Positions 6,859-11,097 of a DNA stretch of 11,097 bases are shown piece by piece. The position numbers were made by a program, and so were the translations under genes. Position 1 is the first letter of the stretch; each line of letters starts with the position of its first letter. The notes below the pieces were generated by a model. That model did no database searches and was not told the origin of the DNA. It saw only the letters and a program-made list of their open reading frames with translations. Source of the DNA: Stenotrophomonas sp. (GTDB lineage: Bacteria; Pseudomonadota; Gammaproteobacteria; Xanthomonadales; Xanthomonadaceae). The stretch lies in contig DMZT01000362.1 of the NCBI GenBank assembly GCA_003484865.1, positions 1 through 11,097 of the forward strand. The letters are read 5' to 3'.

Positions 6859-8970
6859 TTACTCGGCGGCGGGGGCGCCCTCGCCTTCTTCGACGGCCTT
6901 CATCGACAGGCGGATACGGCCCTGCTTGTCGACTTCCAGCACCTTGACCTTGACCACATCGCCTTCCTTCAGCACATCGCCGACCTTCTCGACGCGATCG
7001 CTGGAGATCTGCGACACGTGGACCAGACCGTCCTTGCCCGGCAGGATCGTGACGAACGCACCGAAGTCCATGATCTTGGCGACCTTGCCTTCGTAGATGC
7101 GGCCCGGCTCGACGTCCGAGGTGATCTGCTCGATGCGGGCCTTGGCAGCCTGCGCAGCGATGGCGTTGACCGACGCGATGACGATGGTGCCGTCATCCTG
7201 GATGTCGATCTGGGTGCCGGTTTCCTTGGTGATGGCCTGGATGGTGGAACCACCCTTGCCGATCACTTCGCGGATCTTGTCCGGGTGGATCTTGATGGTC
7301 AGCAGGCGCGGCGCGTAGTCCGACAGCTCTTCGCGCGGGGCGGTCAGGCCGTGGGCCATTTCACCCAGGATGTGCAGACGGCCAGCCTTGGCCTGCTGCA
7401 GTGCCTGCTTCATGATCTCTTCGGTGATGCCTTCGATCTTGATGTCCATCTGCAGGGCGGAGATGCCCTCAGCGGTACCGGCGACCTTGAAGTCCATGTC
7501 GCCCAGGTGATCTTCGTCACCCAGGATGTCGGACAGGACGACGAAGCGCTCGCCTTCCTTGACCAGACCCATGGCGATACCGGCCACCGGCGACTTCACC
7601 GGCACGCCGGCGTCCATCAGGGCCAGCGAGGAACCGCAGACCGAGGCCATCGACGAGGAGCCGTTGGATTCGGTGATTTCCGAGACCACGCGGATGGTGT
7701 ACGGGAAGGCTTCCAGCGACGGCATCACTGCCAGCACGCCGCGCTTGGCGAGACGGCCGTGGCCGATTTCGCGACGCTTCGGGCCCATCATGCGGCCGGT
7801 CTCACCCACCGAGTAGGGGGGGAAGTTGTAATGGAAGAGGAAGTTTTCCTTGTACTCACCGGCGACGGCATCGATGACCTGGCCATCACGGGCGGTGCCC
7901 AGGGTGATGGTCACGATGGCCTGCGTTTCACCGCGGGTGAACAGCGAGGAGCCGTGGGTACGCGGCAGGATGCCGGTCTTCACCGAGATCGGGCGGACGG
8001 TGTCCAGCGCACGGCCGTCGATGCGGACCTTGGTGTCGAGCACCGAGTTGCGCATGGTGCTGTATTCCAGCTCGCCGAATTCCTTCGACAGCTCGGCCGG
8101 GTTCCAGCCTTCGGCGGCCACACGGCCAGCCAGCGACTCGACCACGTCCTTCTTGATCGCCGAGATGGCGTCACGGCGCTGCAGCTTGTCGCGCACCTGG
8201 AAGGCTTCGCCCAGACGCGGGCCGATGGCTTCCTGCAGGGCGCTGATCAGCACGTCGTTCTTGGCCGGGGCTTCCCAGGTAGACGGCTTGGTGCCGGCTT
8301 CCACGGTCAGCTCGTTGATCGCGTTGATGACCTTCTGCATTTCGCGGTGACCGAAGGTCACAGCGCCCAGCATCACGTCTTCGGACAGCAGCGCGGCTTC
8401 GGATTCCACCATCAGCACGGCGTTGGCGGTACCGGCGACAACCAGTTCCAGCTCCGAATCCTTCAGTTCGGTCACGGTCGGGTTGAGGATGTACTCACCG
8501 TTCTTGTAACCCACCTTGGCGGCGGCGATCGGACCCTTGAACGGGGTACCGGCCAGCGACAGCGCAGCCGAGGCGCCGATCAGCGCGGCGATGTCGCCGT
8601 CGATGTCCGGGTTCAGCGACATCACGGTAGCGATGATCTGAACTTCGTTCTTGTAGTCTTCCGGGAACAGCGGACGGATCGGGCGATCGATCAGGCGCGA
8701 AATCAGCGTCTCTTTTTCGGTCGCGCGGCCTTCGCGCTTGAAGAAACCGCCCGGGATACGGCCACCTGCGTAGAACTTCTCCTGATAGTCGCAGGTCAGG
8801 GGGAAGAAGTCCTGGCCCTCACGCGCGCTCTTGGCGGCAACGGCGGAGACCAGCAGCACGGTGTCGTCGAACTTGACGATGACGGCACCGCCGGCCTGAC
8901 GGGCGATTTCGCCGGTTTCAAGCGTGACGGTGTGCTTGCCGTACTGGAAGGTTTTGGTGATTTTTGCCAC
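6859..8970 (-). CDS. pnp: Polyribonucleotide nucleotidyltransferase (PNPase)
   Basis: This 703-residue, full-length enzyme degrades RNA 3' to 5' using phosphate and is a core part of the RNA degradosome in many bacteria. The order is standard: first RNase PH domain (about 10-140) with FFKREGR and RPIRPLF, an alpha-helical linker (about 145-230), second RNase PH domain (about 320-545), KH domain (about 553-615) with VIGKGGSTI, and S1 domain (about 621-692) with [17 protein letters not shown]. The phosphate-binding SNGSSS (435-440) and acidic [10 protein letters not shown] (484-493) form the active site. The start is the GTG at 8970, with AAGGA about 7 nt upstream. The frame is open to an ATG at 9078, but that would run into the rpsO terminator and lies outside the family. 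In E. coli PNPase represses its own mRNA through the leader; whether that holds here is not visible. Confidence 0.97.
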   Translation of the reverse strand: MAKITKTFQYGKHTVTLETGEIARQAGGAVIVKFDDTVLLVSAVAAKSAREGQDFFPLTCDYQEKFYAGGRIPGGFFKREGRATEKETLISRLIDRPIRPLFPEDYKNEVQIIATVMSLNPDIDGDIAALIGASAALSLAGTPFKGPIAAAKVGYKNGEYILNPTVTELKDSELELVVAGTANAVLMVESEAALLSEDVMLGAVTFGHREMQKVINAINELTVEAGTKPSTWEAPAKNDVLISALQEAIGPRLGEAFQVRDKLQRRDAISAIKKDVVESLAGRVAAEGWNPAELSKEFGELEYSTMRNSVLDTKVRIDGRALDTVRPISVKTGILPRTHGSSLFTRGETQAIVTITLGTARDGQVIDAVAGEYKENFLFHYNFPPYSVGETGRMMGPKRREIGHGRLAKRGVLAVMPSLEAFPYTIRVVSEITESNGSSSMASVCGSSLALMDAGVPVKSPVAGIAMGLVKEGERFVVLSDILGDEDHLGDMDFKVAGTAEGISALQMDIKIEGITEEIMKQALQQAKAGRLHILGEMAHGLTAPREELSDYAPRLLTIKIHPDKIREVIGKGGSTIQAITKETGTQIDIQDDGTIVIASVNAIAAQAAKARIEQITSDVEPGRIYEGKVAKIMDFGAFVTILPGKDGLVHVSQISSDRVEKVGDVLKEGDVVKVKVLEVDKQGRIRLSMKAVEEGEGAPAAE

Positions 8971-9070
8971 GGGGGTTTCCTTGGATGATGCTTTCTTCAA
9001 TGGACCGCTGGCGACCCTTGCCGCCGACGGGTGACCGGTTGTCCGGCCCATACGTTTGATGCGGTACTGC

Positions 9071-9104
9071 CAAAACAAAACCGCGGCGCATTCCTGCGCC
9101 GCGG
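9071..9104 (-). terminator. Intrinsic terminator after rpsO
   Basis: A perfect 10-bp stem, CCGCGGCGCA (9081-9090) with TGCGCCGCGG (9095-9104), encloses a four-base loop. On the minus strand it is followed by TTTTGTTTTG (9080 down to 9071). It begins 13 bp after the rpsO stop codon. It should end or attenuate the rpsO transcript before pnp, as the terminator between the same two genes does in E. coli. Confidence 0.9.
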
Positions 9105-9117
9105 TGGGGGTTCGTGC

Positions 9118-9378
9118 TTAGCGACGCAGGCCGAGCTTTTCGATCAGGGCCTTGTAACGCGGAGCGTCTTTCTTCTTCAGGTAGTCGAGCAGGCTGCGGC
9201 GGCGGTTGACCATCTGCAGCAGACCACGACGGCTGTGGTGATCCTTCTTGTGGGTCTTGAAGTGGCCGGTCAGCAGTTCGATGCGGGCGGTCAGCAGAGC
9301 GACCTGGACTTCCGGGGAGCCGGTGTCAGCCGCGCTGCGCTTGTTGTCTTCAATGACTTTCTGGGTGTCGATCGACAT
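9118..9378 (-). CDS. rpsO: 30S ribosomal protein S15
   Basis: This is an 86-residue protein of normal family length. It shows S15 hallmarks: [16 protein letters not shown] (18-33), [19 protein letters not shown] (36-54) and the [22 protein letters not shown] end (64-85). S15 binds the central domain of 16S rRNA early in 30S assembly. ATG 9378 gives the expected N-terminus (MSIDTQKV); the frame stays open far upstream across the end of truB, but that is an overlap artefact. An AAGAG ribosome site lies about nine nt before the start. The gene has its own promoter (9494-9522), a leader of about 110 nt and its own terminator, while truB lies upstream and pnp downstream on the same strand. In E. 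coli, S15 represses its own translation through the leader. Confidence 0.97.
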   Translation of the reverse strand: MSIDTQKVIEDNKRSAADTGSPEVQVALLTARIELLTGHFKTHKKDHHSRRGLLQMVNRRRSLLDYLKKKDAPRYKALIEKLGLRR

Positions 9379-9487
9379 ATCTGTTTTCTCTTGGATGCGT
9401 GGCCCGCAGAAACGTCCCATTGACGTACCGCGCGACTCGCCGTTAACGAAAGGATGAACCCGCAGAACGCGGGAAGCCTGAAAAGGC
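9379..9487 (-). promoter_or_regulatory. rpsO 5' leader, possible S15 autoregulatory region
   Basis: From the predicted transcription start (about 9487) to the ATG, the leader is roughly 109 nt. It can form a CCCGC/GCGGG hairpin (9459-9463 with 9469-9473) and a shorter GCCT/AGGC hairpin (9476-9487). S15 mRNA leaders that bind S15 are known from several bacterial groups with differing structures. I cannot match this one to a named type, so the role is an inference from position. Confidence 0.35.
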
Positions 9488-9493
9488 CGCGGA

Positions 9494-9522
9494 ATTGTAA
9501 CGTCCGCGGGCGTCCGGAACAA
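9494..9522 (-). promoter_or_regulatory. Sigma70-like promoter of rpsO
   Basis: On the minus strand a -35 element TTGTTC (plus 9517-9522) is followed after exactly 17 bp by a -10 element TACAAT (plus 9494-9499), which matches five of six consensus bases. It lies about 30 bp past the truB stop codon and 115 bp before the rpsO start. The same position holds a known rpsO promoter in E. coli. Confidence 0.7.
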
Positions 9523-9550
9523 GGACCGGGGTGGCGTCCGGCCCGCTCGC

Positions 9551-10462
9551 TCAGAGGTTGAACAGGCGCTGCGGGGCCAGCAGACCGGTCTCGTCGACCT
9601 GGCCCAGGCCCTGGATCGCCTCGGCCGGGCCGAAGACCACCACCCCACCCTGCGGCCAGCTGGCGTCGCGGATGCGCTGCCCCACCCGGAACCGACGGGC
9701 CTGCTCGTCGTCCAGCGTGACCCGCGGGTAATGGGCCAGACCCGCGTCCAGCGGCAGCAGCAGGGCCTCCATGCCGGCCTCATCGCCCTGCTCGGCCAAG
9801 GCGCGCAGGATGTCCAGGGTGACCATCGGCGCCTCACGGAAGGGATCCACCCACAGCCGACGCAGGCCGGCGATATGGGCGCCGCAGCCCAGCGTCTCGC
9901 CAAGGTCGCGGGCCAGGCTGCGGATGTACGTGCCTGAACCGCAGGTCACCCGCAGCGACAGCCGGGTCTGCTGCTGGTCCAGCACCTCCAGGGCGTGGAC
10001 CTCCACATCGCGCTCCGGCGCTTCGATCGCCTCGCCACGGCGGGCCTTCAGGTACAGCGGCTCGCCGCCCTGCTTGAGCGCGGAGTAGATCGGGGCGCGC
10101 TGGCGGATGCGACCGCGCAGCGGTGCCAGCGCCGCCTCCAGCTCGGCCGCACTGATGGCCGGGACCGGCCGCTCGCGCAGCACGGTGCCATCGGCATCAT
10201 CGGTATCGGTGGTCTGGCCCAGCACCACCTCGGCGTCATAGGCCTTGGCGGAGCCGAGCAACAGGCCGGCAATCTTGGTGGCCTCACCGAAGCACAGTGG
10301 CAGCAGCCCGGTGGCCAGCGGATCCAGGCTGCCGGTGTGGCCGCCCTTCTCGGCGCGGTACAGGCGGCGAGCCACCTGCAGGGCCGCGTTGGAGCTCATG
10401 CCGGTCGGCTTGTCGAGCAGCAGGATGCCATCCAGGCGGCGGAATGAAATTCGGGGTGCCAT
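9551..10462 (-). CDS. truB: tRNA pseudouridine(55) synthase
   Basis: This 303-residue enzyme converts uridine 55 in the T-loop of tRNAs to pseudouridine. The opening [14 protein letters not shown] (12-25) and the catalytic motif [16 protein letters not shown] (40-55), with D47 as nucleophile, are unmistakable. RAPIYSALK (122-130) and [12 protein letters not shown] (177-188) are the further active-site segments. The C-terminal part (about 245-303) forms the small TruB_C/PUA-like domain, with GVVVFGPA and an end at FNL. ATG 10462 gives the usual N-terminus, although no strong Shine-Dalgarno sequence precedes it. It sits 118 bp after rbfA, as in the classic nusA-infB-rbfA-truB-rpsO-pnp cluster, and shares transcription with rbfA unless the hairpin between them stops it. 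Confidence 0.97.
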   Translation of the reverse strand: MAPRISFRRLDGILLLDKPTGMSSNAALQVARRLYRAEKGGHTGSLDPLATGLLPLCFGEATKIAGLLLGSAKAYDAEVVLGQTTDTDDADGTVLRERPVPAISAAELEAALAPLRGRIRQRAPIYSALKQGGEPLYLKARRGEAIEAPERDVEVHALEVLDQQQTRLSLRVTCGSGTYIRSLARDLGETLGCGAHIAGLRRLWVDPFREAPMVTLDILRALAEQGDEAGMEALLLPLDAGLAHYPRVTLDDEQARRFRVGQRIRDASWPQGGVVVFGPAEAIQGLGQVDETGLLAPQRLFNL

Positions 10463-10553
10463 GCATTCAATTCAAAACGGCGCCGTGTGGCGCTGCCGGT
10501 CAATCCGGCCTCCGGCGGAGCGGTCGCACTGCGACAGGCCCCGCCCCATAAGA

Positions 10554-10575
10554 CAACAGCCCTTTCGGGCTGTTG
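10554..10575 (-). repeat. Strong hairpin between rbfA and truB without a clear T-tract
   Basis: CAACAGCCC (10554-10562) and GGGCTGTTG (10567-10575) form a 9-bp perfect stem; on the minus strand the loop is GAAA. It begins six bp after the rbfA stop codon. On the minus strand it is followed by TCTTATGG, too poor in T for a strong terminator. A weak attenuator or mRNA stabiliser between the two genes is more likely. Confidence 0.6.
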
Positions 10576-10580
10576 GTCCA

Positions 10581-11018
10581 TCAGGCTTTCTTGTCGCCTT
10601 CGTCGGCGTCTTCGCCTTCGTCGACGTCATCTTCGCCGCCGTCATCGCCCTGCCGACTTTTTTCTGCCGCCAGCGTATCGGGCAGATCGCGCAGGATGTT
10701 GTCGATGCGCTCGCCGCGATCCACCGAATCATCGTAGTGGAAGTGCAGCTCGGGCACGTGGCGCAGCTTCATCGCACGCGCCAGCTCCATCCGCAGCTCC
10801 CAGGCCAGTTCCTTCAGGCCTTTCATGGCTTCTACCGAACGTTCGGGCATCAGCGCGGTGACGAAGATCTTGGCATGCGCCATGTCACGGGTGATTTCCA
10901 CGTCGGAGACGCTCACCGAAGGCAGGCCGTGTACACGCACGGCGTTGTGCACGAGCGTCCCCAGTTCGCGGCGGATCTGGGCGGAAACACGGTCGGTTCG
11001 ATGGAAGGTCTTTGGCAC
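10581..11018 (-). CDS. rbfA: 30S ribosome-binding factor A
   Basis: This 145-residue protein assists late 30S maturation around the 5' end of 16S rRNA and is linked to cold adaptation in E. coli. The family pattern is clear: RTDRVSAQIRREL (7-19), VSVSDVEITRDMAHAKIFVT (36-55), and RHVPELHFHYDDSVDRGERID (86-106), which form the KH-like fold. After about residue 123 comes a strongly acidic, low-complexity tail (GDDGGEDDVDEGEDADEGD) ending in KKA, longer than in E. coli RbfA. The start is the GTG at 11018, with AAGAG about seven nt upstream; an ATG at 11051 in the same frame would overlap a SMAG-like repeat and add residues unlike the family. truB follows on the same strand, and infB would be expected just beyond the right edge. 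Confidence 0.95.
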   Translation of the reverse strand: MPKTFHRTDRVSAQIRRELGTLVHNAVRVHGLPSVSVSDVEITRDMAHAKIFVTALMPERSVEAMKGLKELAWELRMELARAMKLRHVPELHFHYDDSVDRGERIDNILRDLPDTLAAEKSRQGDDGGEDDVDEGEDADEGDKKA

Positions 11019-11040
11019 GAGGCACTCTTGATTCGGTGGT

Positions 11041-11065
11041 CGCCCGACCAACGGTCGGGCGCTAC
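11041..11065 (-). repeat. SMAG/REP-like palindrome, copy 3
   Basis: The stem CGCCCGACC (11041-11049) with GGTCGGGCG (11053-11061) encloses an AAC loop, and CTAC at 11062-11065 is the GTAG end on the minus strand. It has the same plan and loop as the units at 6774-6837, but with a different stem sequence. It ends 22 bp before the rbfA start codon in the direction of transcription. Confidence 0.75.
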
Positions 11066-11077
11066 AGGTATACGGGA

Positions 11078-11097
11078 CCCGACCAACGGTCGGGCGC
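11078..11097 (-). repeat. SMAG/REP-like palindrome, copy 4 (cut by the window edge)
   Basis: CCCGACC (11078-11084), loop AAC and GGTCGGG (11088-11094) repeat the stem of copy 3 in the same orientation, 12 bp further on. The window ends at CGC, just where CTAC would be expected to finish. The terminal GTAG therefore cannot be confirmed. Confidence 0.65.

Noticed and set aside
7018..8988. A 656-codon open frame antisense to pnp
   Set aside because: It is the mirror of a highly conserved PNPase gene; its predicted protein is rich in H, G, R, D and Q without any recognisable domain, as expected from antisense reading of GC-rich codons.
8971..9078. Upstream ATG start adding 36 residues to PNPase
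   Set aside because: It lies right beside the rpsO terminator and precedes the family N-terminus; the GTG at 8970 has a good ribosome site.
9118..9903. rpsO frame extended to 261 codons through the end of truB
   Set aside because: S15 family length and the MSIDTQKV start fix the gene at 9378; the extension overlaps truB codons and lies upstream of the rpsO promoter.

Overview
The window is high-GC chromosomal DNA, most likely from Stenotrophomonas or a close relative in the Xanthomonadaceae. Two things point there. The first is the gene order rbfA-truB-rpsO-pnp, with GC-rich codon use and GTG starts on pnp and rbfA. The second is paired short palindromes that begin with GTAG on the minus strand, which is the signature of the SMAG/REP-type repeats known from Stenotrophomonas maltophilia. 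The genus assignment is an inference from these features and was not tested by a search.

Layout, left to right. (1) 1-1922, plus strand: the tail of an unidentified membrane protein, a three-helix DUF3649-like protein and a 521-residue PepSY-TM protein, tightly packed. This has the look of an inner-membrane module for ferrisiderophore reduction or use; the matching TonB-dependent receptor would lie to the left of the window. (2) 2031-3107, plus: an exported serine hydrolase of the beta-lactamase/PBP4 fold, preceded by an unusual set of 10-bp-phased TTCAGA repeats. (3) 5897-3076, minus: a secreted family 18 glycosidase followed by a membrane-anchored CadC/ToxR-type transcription factor with a TPR-rich outer domain. 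The regulator's 3' end overlaps the convergent hydrolase gene by 32 bp. (4) 5898-6255: a gene-free divergent region with GC-rich palindromes and an 8-bp tandem repeat. (5) 6256-6648, plus: a VOC-family protein closely resembling animal GLOD5. (6) 6735-6837: a bidirectional terminator and two SMAG-like repeats. (7) 11018-6859, minus: rbfA, truB, rpsO and pnp, covering ribosome maturation, tRNA pseudouridylation, ribosomal protein S15 and polynucleotide phosphorylase. rpsO has a clear sigma70-like promoter and is followed by a strong terminator. (8) 11041-11097: a second pair of SMAG-like repeats, cut by the window edge.

The right half is a conserved housekeeping cluster. The left half is accessory functions: iron uptake, cell-wall or ester hydrolysis, and chitin-type glycan hydrolysis with a possible linked membrane regulator. 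I see no phage, insertion sequence, CRISPR array, tRNA or rRNA. I do not see a convincing undescribed multi-gene system. The most worthwhile leads are the phased TTCAGA repeats at 1951-1986 and the chitinase/transmembrane-regulator pair.
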